Positions 1-10,191 of a stretch of DNA of 45,194 nucleotides are shown one piece after another. This DNA comes from an uncultured Acetatifactor sp. GTDB lineage: Bacteria; Bacillota; Clostridia; Lachnospirales; Lachnospiraceae. The DNA lies in the NCBI GenBank assembly GCA_947584035.1, contig CANPWJ010000002.1, positions 1 to 45,194 on the forward strand, read 5' to 3'. The position numbers were made by a program, and so were the translations under genes. Position 1 is the stretch's first letter. Every line of letters begins with the position of its first letter. Under the pieces are notes generated by a model, which saw only the letters and a program-made list of their open reading frames with translations, searched no databases and was not told the origin of the DNA.

Positions 1-180
1 TTTCTCATTGAATTCACCTGACATTTTTTATAATTTCTCTCATCACATGAATTTTAGCCCTATACTATCATTTTGCTTAATCGCAGCATATTTTTCTTTA
101 ACACAGTACTTTCATCAATTGCAAAGCCAACCTTTTGGTATGCCTTTAGCGCGGCACTTCATCTTATTATTCCACTTCTG

Positions 181-1123
181 CTAAAATTCGGAATCCTTTT
201 TTTGGCTTTTATACAACTGAATATAGGTAGTATATGGCACATCCGGATCCAACAGAATATTTTCATGTGCAGAGCCCCCCCCGGACGCACTGACGCCAAT
301 CGCCATATTGAGCAGTTAGTACCTGGTCATAGCAGATCGGCACCGGAAGCTCCATCTGTTCAAACGGGAGATATACAACGTCGCGGTACCATTCTCTTCG
401 GACGCCTCTGCTGGACGTAAAAAATGCAGACATCAAAAAATTTACATATTCTGACCGCCCGGATTGAGAAAGAAGAAATGCTTCAAACTCCCGCATTCTG
501 GAATGAACATCCATACGCATCAAATCGAACAGAATGTCCTTCGGCACCAGGAAGCTATCCCCTTCTTCTATAGAATGCAATACTTCTCTCGGATGGATGA
601 CGGTCTGCCAGATTTCCTTTTGCATTTGAAAGATCCGATCGTTTTCTCTGTCACAGGGCACATCGTCCAACGGAAAGATATCAATAAAGATCCCCTGATT
701 GTAGTCAACCAGATCGGGAAATTCAATCGCTGTCGTCCGGCTGTCCCGCAGTTTGGTATAGGAACGGATACGGCTGTCCGTATAGATATTTTGAAAAAAA
801 TAGGGTTCCGTAAACTCATCCGGCCCGACATTTAACAGCTTCCCATAGTCCTCTCGGAACATGACGACATCCACATCATCATCCCAGGGGATAAAGCCCT
901 GATGGCGCGCCGCCCCTAAGAGGGTGCCATATGTGGCATAATAGGTGAGATGATGCTTCCGGCACACCGCATCAAACCGATCCAGCAGCTCCAGTTCAAC
1001 ACCCCAAATCTTTTTTCGCTTTTCCGTTACCAGAAAATCAGAACGGATCTCCTCTTGATAAAAGGAAGGATCAATATACATATTCCTCTTGCTCCATCGT
1101 ATTAAATCGTTGTTTGATACCAT
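181..1123 (-). CDS. LicD-family phosphotransferase, out of frame at an 8-G tract (ORF as assembled is 263..1123)
   Basis: Motif YGTLLGAARHQGFIPWDDDVDVVMFREDY is typical of LicD/nucleotidyltransferase fold. The ORF stops just after the 8-G tract (VRGGLCT*). With 7 G it continues GGSAHENILLDPDVPYTTYIQLYKSQKKDSEF* to 181, which resembles LicD C-termini elsewhere in the window. Confidence 0.85.
275..282. repeat. Homopolymer C8 (G8 in coding sense) in LicD gene, OFF frame
   Basis: agagCCCCCCCCgga read directly; one-base loss restores the long LicD frame. Confidence 0.85.
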
Positions 1124-1245
1124 AAAAAGTGTAACATACTAGCAAACATTCATCAATCGTTTTATGGACAGCGCACCAAAGGTATGTTAAAATCACATCA
1201 GATATTCAAACTTTACCAAAATTCAGGACGGTTGGAGGATATACT

Positions 1246-2388
1246 GTGAAAATCGGGATGTTGGCAGATGAGAGAAAAATGTGTTATAATACGCTGAATT
1301 ATTTTCTGGCAGAAATAGCAAAGAGCCTACAGCAGCGAGGGATAGAGGTGCAGTTTATCACCAAAATAGACCTCCTGGCTATTCAACAGCGCTTCGACGC
1401 TTTCATTGGACTAAATCGGCCGGAACCAGCCCTGCAATCCAGCGATGGTTCCTTTCTTTTAGACCGGCTGGGTATCCCCTTTTTCAATCTATTGGTGGAC
1501 GCGCCTTACTATCACAGCGGCAGTTTAAAATCACATGCAGCGGATTTACACCTGATTTTTCTGGATTCAGGCCATGTAAAATATTGCCAAAAATATTATA
1601 TGCCCTGCAAAAGTGTGGAAATGGGATATTTGATCGGCCCAGCAGGAACCCCAATCCCGTATGAGGATAGAGCTCTGGATTTATTGTTTACCGGTGGGTG
1701 TTATGATTATACCCATATCAAGGAGGAGTTCCTTTCCGATCAAAAGCCCGCGGAAATACGGGATATTTTTAGTTACCTCATCGATTCTGGAATCCATTCC
1801 CCGGAGTATACAACGGAGGCGCTTATTTTATCCTATCTGCATAGCGATCAAACTCCTGTAAATGCGGAAGTGCTTGATTTTTTGATGAGAGAGGCCGGGG
1901 TTTGGGCAGAATATTATCTGCGAGGCTATTACCGTGAAAGGGTCGTTCGATCCTTGGCGGAAGCAGGACTTCGCATGACAATAGCCGGTGGCGGATGGGG
2001 CTCTGTTTTCCCGAAATGTCCACCGAATCTCACGCTGCTGGGCGAAGTGAATATGACCGAAACTGCGGATTTGACCGCTAACACAAAAATCTTGTTGAAT
2101 GTGATGCCCTGGTTTAAAGACGGACTGCACGACAGGATCCTTACGGCCATGTACAATGGAGCCATCTGTGTCACAGATCCCAGCTCTTACATCAAAACAC
2201 ATTTTCAGGCGGATAAAAATATTGTACTTTATGAGCTAAACGCATTGGAACAGGTGCCAAACCAATGCCGGTATTTACTGGAGCATCCTGACAAGGCCCG
2301 TAAAATTGCACAGGCAGGACAGCAGAAAGCAGAAACGGAATATAATTGGGATCATTTTGTCGACAGCTATATCTTAAAATGGCTGTGA
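1246..2388 (+). CDS. CgeB/spore-maturation-like glycosyltransferase
   Basis: 380-aa ORF with C-terminal pattern LLNVMPWFKDGLHDRILTAMYNGAICVTDPSSYIKTHF...YLLEHPDKARKIAQAGQQKAETEYNW, typical of Glyco_trans_1_2/CgeB-like proteins. Confidence 0.65.
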   Translation: MKIGMLADERKMCYNTLNYFLAEIAKSLQQRGIEVQFITKIDLLAIQQRFDAFIGLNRPEPALQSSDGSFLLDRLGIPFFNLLVDAPYYHSGSLKSHAADLHLIFLDSGHVKYCQKYYMPCKSVEMGYLIGPAGTPIPYEDRALDLLFTGGCYDYTHIKEEFLSDQKPAEIRDIFSYLIDSGIHSPEYTTEALILSYLHSDQTPVNAEVLDFLMREAGVWAEYYLRGYYRERVVRSLAEAGLRMTIAGGGWGSVFPKCPPNLTLLGEVNMTETADLTANTKILLNVMPWFKDGLHDRILTAMYNGAICVTDPSSYIKTHFQADKNIVLYELNALEQVPNQCRYLLEHPDKARKIAQAGQQKAETEYNWDHFVDSYILKWL

Positions 2389-2523
2389 AAAGTTATACTG
2401 GCCACGCGCTTTCCACGCGTAATAATTCCGGTATCAGTTCTTTGCATAAAAGTAAAAATCGAAAGAATATTTTTAGATCGCATTATTCACATACCGTACA
2501 TCAGGTTTTGAGTTTACGCAAAT

Positions 2524-3613
2524 TTAGCGTAGTTCTCCCAGATACTCCATAAATTTTTGCTTGTTTTCCAATGCTGTAGTGGTGGGTCTACCCAAATCCG
2601 CCCTTGCACCGATCGAACACTTGACCTCCAGGAAGCTCAATTCCTTTCGTTCCCTAGCAGCCTTCAGTTCACGATCCAATCCCGGAACATCCGCCACACG
2701 GACCGCATACGGATAACCACACGCCTTCGCCAGGGCAACCAAGTCCAGTCCTCGCGCCGTTGTTGATGACCACATGGATCAGGTTCTCCGGAGCATTCGC
2801 GCCGATCACAGCCATGGCCCCCATGTGCATGAGAAGCGCTCCATCGCCGTCAATGCACCAGACCCGGGTATCCGGTTTATGCAGGGCAACCCCCAGGGCG
2901 ATGGAGGAGCTGTGTCCCATGGAGCCTACTGTAAGAAAATCATATTTATGCTCCTGCCCGTTTGCTTCCCGGATCTCAAACAGTTCCCGGCTCGCCTTGC
3001 CCGTGGTGGAGATGATCGGATCGTCCCCGCTGGCCTTTACGATATGCTGAATAATCTCTTCGCGCGTCATCGCGTTTTCATTTTGATAGGTTACTGTATT
3101 TTCGTAAGACAGGGCGCCCTTGCGGATGACAAACGCCACATCCTTACCGACAGCGAGAAGGCGCCGGAACTCCTCCATGGCAGAAGCCGCTTCCTCATCC
3201 GTGGTCTCTTTGCCAATCACAAAATAGCGGATATCCATATCTTCCAGCAGCTTCAGAGTAACCTCCCCCTGATAGATGTGCTGCGGCTCATCGTGGATGC
3301 CCGGTTCCCCGCGCCATCCCACAATAAAGATCATGGGAATGGCATACACCTTATCATTCAGCAGAGACGCCACCGGGTTGATAATATTTCCCTCGCCGCT
3401 GTTCTGCAGATAAACCACAGGCACCTTTCCGGTGGCAAGATGATATCCTGCCGCCAGGGCAGCACAGTTCCCTTCATTTGCGGCAATCACATGGTGCTTT
3501 GCATCCACACCGTATGTATCCATCAGATAGTCGCACAGCGCCCTCAGCTGACTGTCCGGCACCCCCGTATAAAAATCCGCTCCAAGAATCTTTGCTAATT
3601 GTTCTGCTTTCAT
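2524..3613 (-). pseudogene. Phosphonopyruvate decarboxylase, frameshifted with an internal deletion near 2755-2765
   Basis: ORF 2669..3613 has N-terminal FYTGVPDSQLRALCDYL, YLQNSGEGNIINPVASLL and GDGALLMHMGAMAVIGANAPENLIHVVINNGA. The rest continues in another frame (RGLDLVALAKACGYPYAVRV...). The loop expected after NNGA is missing. Confidence 0.85.
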
Positions 3614-3729
3614 CTCATCACTCCACTTTTGCTAAAATTTAGAATATGGCTCTGTCGTATTAAATACTATACGCCACTATAAAAAGTGTAACATATTCGT
3701 GAACATCCAGCAATCGCTTTGTGGACGGC
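3608..3729 (-). pseudogene. Apparent LicD deletion scar (5' and 3' edges retained, body missing)
   Basis: 3608..3645 matches 157..194 (31/38 by eye, 3' edge of the first LicD gene). 3649..3729 resembles 1091..1172 (its 5' edge), including ATAAAAAGTGTAACATA in both. The ~0.9-kb LicD body between them is absent. Confidence 0.6.
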
Positions 3730-3754
3730 AGATTAAATTTGTATTTTTCGCCTT

Positions 3755-5360
3755 CTACAAACACAGTATCCGTTCAATTTTTTCAACAACTTCTTTGTCC
3801 AAAATAGGTTTCGTGACCCCTGTATCAAAACTAATCTTTGGTGTAAGCAATCCATTTTCCGGCAGCATAATTTCAATAAGACATGGGGCGTTATCGGTAA
3901 ACCATGACTTAAGGTTGTCCAGATCATTGTATGACCACAGCTTTTCTGCCCGAATCCCATATGCTTCGGATATTCTGCAAAAATCCGGCACGCTGTACCC
4001 ACTAGCCGCTGTCGTATTGGCAAAACGATCGTTCAGATCATAATGCTGTGTTTCACTTATTTTTCCGAGAACCTTGTTATTTAGAATAAAAATCTTTATC
4101 GGCAGGTTTTCGCGTTTGATTGTTTCCAGCTCTTGAATGTTCATTTGAAAACCGCCATCTCCAGCAATACAGTAGGTTGGTTTCTTATCCATCGCTATAC
4201 AGGATCCTATCGCATAGGGCAGACCGCACCCCATAGTGCCATATCCGCCGCTTAGATGGATCCGTCCGTTATACCCCTTAAGCACAAGTGACTGTGCACA
4301 CCAGCATTGGTTCATTCCAACATCGACCGCTACGATTGGATTGGCAGGGAGTAACGAGGCTATCTTTTCAACCGCTCTATTTCCGGGCTGTACATCATAC
4401 TCTGCAAGTATCTTCTTAGCGTCGAGACAACGATTTCTCCACTTGGAGTAATCTCCAACATTTTCGTTTAAAAGCATTCTTAAAAAGTCGCTGGCATTGG
4501 TATGATATTTTTCCTCGTTTGGTTTTATATCTCTACTCAGCTCATACTCGTCTATGTCACAACGCACCAAGTCGGATTTAGGAGCGAATTTCTGTGCAGT
4601 TCTCCCAACCTGACGAATTCCAAGGCGTGCCCCGACTGCAACAACCAGATCACATTCGTTAAGAATCATGTTAGCCACGCGATTTCCGTGCGTGCCAATA
4701 AAACCTATGTGCAAATCATCCTGAGCAAGGTCTACACCGTTCATGGTTGTCAGGATGGGGACATTCGTTTTCTTTGCGAACGTATGAAGCATATGGACCG
4801 CTTCCTCGCCAGCATTTCTTATGCCATTACCTGCAAGTAATATCGGCTTGTTGTATGTCGAGCGGAAAATCAATGAGCACACCTCCCTTTCTTCCGAGCA
4901 GCGCCATATTGTAAGCACGACTGATCACATCGGGAAAGCCCTCACTGCTATTGGCGGTCACAGAATATTTAGTGATGTTTCTTGTCATAGAAACTATATC
5001 CATTTCCTGAAAACCGTTCTGGCGTATTCCGGAAAAACCTTTCATCTCGTTTGTTGGAACATTTCCACAAATTCCCATAACAGGGAAACCATCGAACCAT
5101 GCATCCGCAAGTCCTCCCAGCCCATTGACAGCTCCAGGCCCTGACGTTGTAAAATATACGCCAATCTTACCGCTTGTTCTCGCATAGCCGTCAGCGGCAA
5201 GAGCACATCCCTGCTCGTTATAGCAGACATGCGTCGTAATTTCTCCCCGCCGTATGTAAAGCGCGTCCATAAACGGAACAATATATCCACCGGCATAGCC
5301 AAAAATATCTGTTACGCCGTGGTTTATCAGAAAATCAACCAAATATTCCGAACAATTCAT
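3755..5360 (-). pseudogene. ThDP-dependent acetolactate-synthase-like enzyme, frameshifted near 4840-4855
   Basis: ORF 4827..5360 covers the PYR domain (GVTDIFGYAGGYIVPFMDAL...GGVLIDFPLDIQQADI). ORF 3755..4918 covers the central and PP domains (NKPILLAGNGIRNAG...IAGDGGFQMNIQELETIKRENLPIKIFILNN). Two overlapping frames of one protein. Confidence 0.85.
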
Positions 5361-5384
5361 GGGTATCTCCCTCTATACCAAAGA

Positions 5385-6098
5385 TTAACAGTAAAGTGAT
5401 TCCTCTGGAATTTTCAGTAAAGCTTCAAACAGCGCCAAATCCTCTTTTGTGGTTATTTTTATATTACTTGTCGTTCCTTTGGCAAAATACACCCTTTCGC
5501 CATAATGTATAAGCAGGGAACTGGTAAACGTAAAATCATGTTTGTTTTCCTGCTCAGCTTTTTCATAACAGCGCAGCGCGAGCGAATATTTAAAAGCCTG
5601 TGGAGATGCCGTAAGCATTACATGCTCCCTGTCAATATCCGTTATGCCGGATTCGAAATCGTCTGTATAAACGATCGGCGGGTGACAGGCGATGGAGGAT
5701 GAGGCATTTCCCTTTTCGTGCGCGACCCGGATCACTTCATCTATTGCCTTCTGAGGCAGCACCGGTCTTACAGCATCATGGATCATCACATAATCGTCCA
5801 AACTAATTTTATCCCTGAAAAAAAATACTCCATTCCTGATGGAATCATGGCCAGTATTTCCACCCTCAATGATCCATTTCACTTTTGAGAGGGAATATTT
5901 GACCACAATGTTCTTTAACTCGTCGATCCAATCCTTTACGCATACTACAAGAATTTCTTCAATCTGCGGATTCCGTTGAAAATTTTCAATGGAATAGGCG
6001 ATAATGGGTTTCCCTTCGACTTCAATAAACTGCTTGGGAATTCCCCAATCCATTCTCCTTCCGACTCCGCCTGCTAATAAAATAACGTAATTTTTCAT
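5385..6098 (-). CDS. IspD/TarI-family cytidylyltransferase
   Basis: N-terminal ILLAGGVGRRMDWGIPKQFIEVEGKPIIAYSIENF and MIHDAVRPVLPQKAIDEVI are typical of IspD/TarI. Confidence 0.85.
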   Translation of the reverse strand: MKNYVILLAGGVGRRMDWGIPKQFIEVEGKPIIAYSIENFQRNPQIEEILVVCVKDWIDELKNIVVKYSLSKVKWIIEGGNTGHDSIRNGVFFFRDKISLDDYVMIHDAVRPVLPQKAIDEVIRVAHEKGNASSSIACHPPIVYTDDFESGITDIDREHVMLTASPQAFKYSLALRCYEKAEQENKHDFTFTSSLLIHYGERVYFAKGTTSNIKITTKEDLALFEALLKIPEESLYC

Positions 6099-6109
6099 AA
6101 CCTATTCTG

Positions 6110-7168
6110 TCAGTCCCTGTCTAATTTAAGGAGATTATCCATAAATATCTCCATGTATTTTTTATGGGTGATCGTGAGTCTTAACCAACCCGTAAGGCCC
6201 CCCTTGCCGCAAAGGATCAGAATATTGTTTTTTTCAAGCAGATCCGTAATCTCTCTTGAAGTCTTATACTTTGGCTTTATACAGACATAACACCCTTCGG
6301 ACGGAATCGTCTCATAACCGTTATCTTTAAGGGCTTTTGTAATATATTCCTTGCCTTCAAGATACTGCTCGTTTAATTCGGAAATCAGCTTATCGTGATT
6401 GTCCACGATTGCCTCTGCAAAAAGCAATGCGATAGAGTTGACCGTATAGTGGGGTTTGTAATTATTTATATACTTTATATTCTCGGCAGAGGATAGGATG
6501 GCACCTAATCTGAGCGACGGCATCGAGAGCATTTTCGAAAATGTCCTGAGAACAAACACGTTATCATATTCCTTGATTAAATTAACGGACGTTTTATCAT
6601 AAAAATAATAATATGCTTCGTCAATAATAACCGCCGCATGATACTGTCTTGCTCTTTTTATGACATGAAGTATATCCTCCTTACTATAAACATTTCCGAC
6701 AGGCATATTTGGGTTGACAAGAACGACGATACCAGTATTTTCATTTATGGCATCCAACGTGTTTTGAATTTTATAGGAATAATCCTCTTCATATACCAGA
6801 TTTTTGACCTGCATACCTATCATTCCCGCATAGACCTCATACATAGCAAATGACGGGGTCACGCAGAGAATCTCCTTACCCGGCTGCCCGAAAACCTTAA
6901 TGACATACCCCATTCCAACAGTACTGCCATCTGTCAAGGTAACGTTTTCCTTTTCAATTCCAAGCAATTTGGCATACTTTTCAGTGGGAATGGTTTCTTC
7001 CGGATAGATAGCGAGAAACTCTGGCGTTACTTTTTCCATCACGGAATCAAACAGCCATCTGGGCAATCCGTCAGGATTTTCATTCTGATCCAGGCGAATG
7101 TATGCACCTCTTCCCTCAGGCTGCGGAACACGAAAGGTATTTTTGATGTTTTCGTTAACGTAAATCAT
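6110..7168 (-). CDS. PLP-dependent aminotransferase, HisC-like (class I/II)
   Basis: LDQNENPDGLP, VNPNMPVGN, IIDEAYYYF, VLRTFSKMLSMPSLRLG motifs. Confidence 0.85.
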   Translation of the reverse strand: MIYVNENIKNTFRVPQPEGRGAYIRLDQNENPDGLPRWLFDSVMEKVTPEFLAIYPEETIPTEKYAKLLGIEKENVTLTDGSTVGMGYVIKVFGQPGKEILCVTPSFAMYEVYAGMIGMQVKNLVYEEDYSYKIQNTLDAINENTGIVVLVNPNMPVGNVYSKEDILHVIKRARQYHAAVIIDEAYYYFYDKTSVNLIKEYDNVFVLRTFSKMLSMPSLRLGAILSSAENIKYINNYKPHYTVNSIALLFAEAIVDNHDKLISELNEQYLEGKEYITKALKDNGYETIPSEGCYVCIKPKYKTSREITDLLEKNNILILCGKGGLTGWLRLTITHKKYMEIFMDNLLKLDRD

Positions 7169-7237
7169 ACAGCGTCTCCTTTAAATAATATTTAATCCAT
7201 CGGCAGACCATAGGTTGGGTGCAGACATTATCTCCTA

Positions 7238-9008
7238 TCAATTCTTTGCATAAAAGTAAAAGTCTGACCAGGATGTATGCTCCGGATTATTTTTGTCATA
7301 GGGATACCGATTGGGAATTACCTTGAAAAGCTTCCACTGATCCCCCAAATTGGCATCGATCCAATCTGTAAATTTTCTGTTTTTTACATGTTCTGCGGTT
7401 CGTTCCTCAAAATTGCTTGCATAAATACAGACATATTTTCTGCTGGATGAAAACAACTGTTCCATATATCGTTCATATACCGTATCTTCTATCAAATGAT
7501 AAATAACATCTAATGATATTGCCAAATCTCCAAGATACTTATTTTCGAATCCCTCATCGCCACACCATAAGAAGCGCTTGGTTTCATCGAATGCAAACTT
7601 TTCTTTACACATTTTTACTGCCGACAATGAGACATCCAAGCCTATATACATAGGGTATTCCGCCAAACTCAGCTGATTTCCATCACCGCAGCCCCATTCT
7701 ATAACATTCTGTATATGATTTTCTCTTACAAATTTATTCAAAACTTCTGCCTTAAACTCTGCCAGCTGATTATAAGAGCCGCTGCCGGAGGTGCCCCCCC
7801 CTAGCATACCGCTGCTCCCAATACTTGCCGCTGTCAAAATCCGGATCTACCCATTTCATAAGCGATATCTTTTCAGAACTGTCCATCTTGACAATCCTTG
7901 CCGGATCCACTCCTTCTTTTGTGAGCTCGGAACAAACCTCCTCAGTTGTGTTATCATCCATCAGCGCTATCAAAATCTTTTCGCTGCCCTCAATGAATTC
8001 TTTGTAGCTTTTCACTTTGACATCCCCTACTTGATCCACATTATCCGAGGGGTCTTTTACAATAAATGCTTTAATGACCTCCAAATTATTTTTTTTCAAT
8101 AAATTATAAACTCGATTGCCCGCCTCTCCGGCTCCATAAACCAGTATTGCCCCCCCGCACTCTCTTATTTTTTCGATGAGTTTATCAAGAATGATATCCA
8201 TTTCCCTTTTATCCTCCTCACAGGTTTTACATCCTTTTAAAAGACTGGCAGACAAATTTTCCTTCCGAACCGTATACGGATATTCCTTTAGCAATTCTTC
8301 CAGCTGCCTGTCATTACCTCCATGCTTATTATGATCCTGATACAAGCTGTTTCCTTGCTGTTCCTTCAAGATCGGGTCATTCCAGTACGCTTCTGACAAC
8401 ACGGTAGCTATCCCATAATACACTTCCATTATTTTCAGCCACAGATCATCCGCGTATGCGCACTTTTCCATAAACAATTCTTTTCTAAATAATTCTTTGC
8501 TGCCAAATAGATACGTCGGATATAAGATTCCCCCATTCCCGACCGCTTCCAGATCCATTCTGGGCATTCCCACATACTCCGCGCATCTGTCACACCAGCG
8601 TTCATAGGGTGCAAGCGTCCCGTCCTCTTCACACGTAATCAAATGTGTGTTCCTTGCAATTACACATTCCGGAAACTGCGTGTGATACTGCAATAGATTC
8701 TCAATCATGTCCTCTTTGTACAAAACATCATCATCAATGGTTATGACAATGTCCCCCTTGTATTCCTGAAAAGCATAGAACCACTTTTTGTGGGATCTCA
8801 GGTTTTCCTCATGCCAATGAACCTCAAAGCCATATTTTTCATATTTTGCCCAATCTGGCAATTTACCAAAATCTTTAAATTCAGAGGCTGATAAATATAA
8901 AATAATTTTGTCCGGCAGGACAGTTTGTCTGATGATGGTCTCTAATACTTTATATACCATACCTATTCTCTTTGGATAAGACGTAAAAGAAACAATAATC
9001 TTTTTCAT
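7238..9008 (-). CDS. Glycosyltransferase + Rossmann-like module + class I SAM methyltransferase fusion, split by an 8-G tract
   Basis: ORF 7770..9008 ends ...KYWEQRYARGGHLRQRLL*. ORF 7238..7837 carries GTSGSGSYNQLAEFKAEVLNKFV...VIEWGCGDGNQLSL. With 7 G the join reads KYWEQRYARGGTSGSGSYNQLAEFKAEVLNKFV, a canonical methyltransferase N-terminus. Confidence 0.85.
7794..7801. repeat. Homopolymer C8 (G8 in coding sense), OFF frame
   Basis: gtgCCCCCCCCtagcat read directly; the coding sense is GCTAGGGGGGGG. Confidence 0.85.
8150..8156. repeat. Homopolymer C7 in the same fusion gene, in frame
   Basis: attgCCCCCCCgcact, coding ECGGAILVYGAG. Confidence 0.85.
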
Positions 9009-10066
9009 ATCACCCTCTGCAGTGTTGTGCTGATTCGCTCCTTTGGTATAGCATATAATACCAATTCCGCAGCTCTCCTTACATTTTCTACGCTGGATTC
9101 ATATTTTCTCAAAACATAGCAATAATCATCCACAATCGATTTTAGGTACTCTGGTATGTCCACCAGATCGGATGCTTTATGATATACACATACTGCCAAT
9201 ACCGGCCTCGACGATATGATTATATGCTCTAAGCTTTTTAATAGATCCAGTTCTCCGCCCTCTATATCCGCATTGATGAGTGTAACCTTGTTTTTGATTA
9301 CGGACCAGTCTGTCCGGTCGTCAATAAATTCGTTTATCGGATGAATCCTTTCCCGGTATTCTACAGGCAAATAGCTGATATTTTTTACCAGGCGCAGATA
9401 CATATTTTCATCTGCTTCATACGCATATACAGCTTCGGCCATAAGCCCATTTGCAAAATACCAAAAAATATTGTCACCATTGTTGCTCCCGCAGTTGATC
9501 CAAACCTCATCTTCCTGGTGTTGATACAATTCTTCTTTGGTTCCGTCCGAGTTCTGACCCCAAAAATATTTTTTATCACCTGTGCCCTGTTCAAGACGGT
9601 AAGCGCTAAACTGCATATATGTCCGGATAAATTCCAACATAATTTCTTGGGACTGCTTATCATATAGAGAATCATAGGTTTCGTTTAATTCGGTAATTTT
9701 TTCGCGATAATAGTCAATTCGGCCGCGATCTACCCAGGGATGCGGCTTTGCCCTTATCTCTGTCTTTTCTTTTTCACTCAACACATAAAACTTTTCAATT
9801 CCTAATTTTTTGAACAAACATAAAATTTCATGGTAGCTTTCAATGTTGACAATTACGAATGTTTTTTCAGAGTCAAACTGGTCAGCTATTTTATCCGGTA
9901 AAATATAGGGGACTTTATCCAAAACCATTTTCCCCTCTTTTTTCGGGTCATAATCTAAGATTCCTTTTATGTCGATTCCCAGATTCCAAAAATACAGGAC
10001 GACAGAACTGCTGTCTACCCCCCGTAAATATACACATCCCATTTTTGTATCTTGATCAGGGGACAT
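9005..10066 (-). CDS. FkbM-type methyltransferase with N-terminal Rossmann-like module
   Basis: VWINCGSNNGDNIFWYF, YAYEADENMYLRLVKNI, INADIEGGELDLLKSLEHIIISSRPVLAVCVYHKASDLVDIPEYL are FkbM-like. Confidence 0.75.
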   Translation of the reverse strand: MSPDQDTKMGCVYLRGVDSSSVVLYFWNLGIDIKGILDYDPKKEGKMVLDKVPYILPDKIADQFDSEKTFVIVNIESYHEILCLFKKLGIEKFYVLSEKEKTEIRAKPHPWVDRGRIDYYREKITELNETYDSLYDKQSQEIMLEFIRTYMQFSAYRLEQGTGDKKYFWGQNSDGTKEELYQHQEDEVWINCGSNNGDNIFWYFANGLMAEAVYAYEADENMYLRLVKNISYLPVEYRERIHPINEFIDDRTDWSVIKNKVTLINADIEGGELDLLKSLEHIIISSRPVLAVCVYHKASDLVDIPEYLKSIVDDYCYVLRKYESSVENVRRAAELVLYAIPKERISTTLQRVI

Positions 10067-10191
10067 ATTATTCCCCCAATCATTGTGCTTTCTGTGGAAA
10101 CCCGCTCTCTTTTCGTTCCCAATATCAGCTCTCTCAGCTGTGACATTTATACATTTCCTCCTACTTTTTTGTAAAGCTTAATACGCCCCCA

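Noticed and set aside
2774-3598. 274-aa plus-strand ORF antisense to the decarboxylase
   Set aside because: Shadow ORF with no family motifs.
8089-8096. 8-nt T run (also A8 near 5818 and T8 near 17897)
   Set aside because: All are in frame and A/T runs of this length are common; no evidence for switching.
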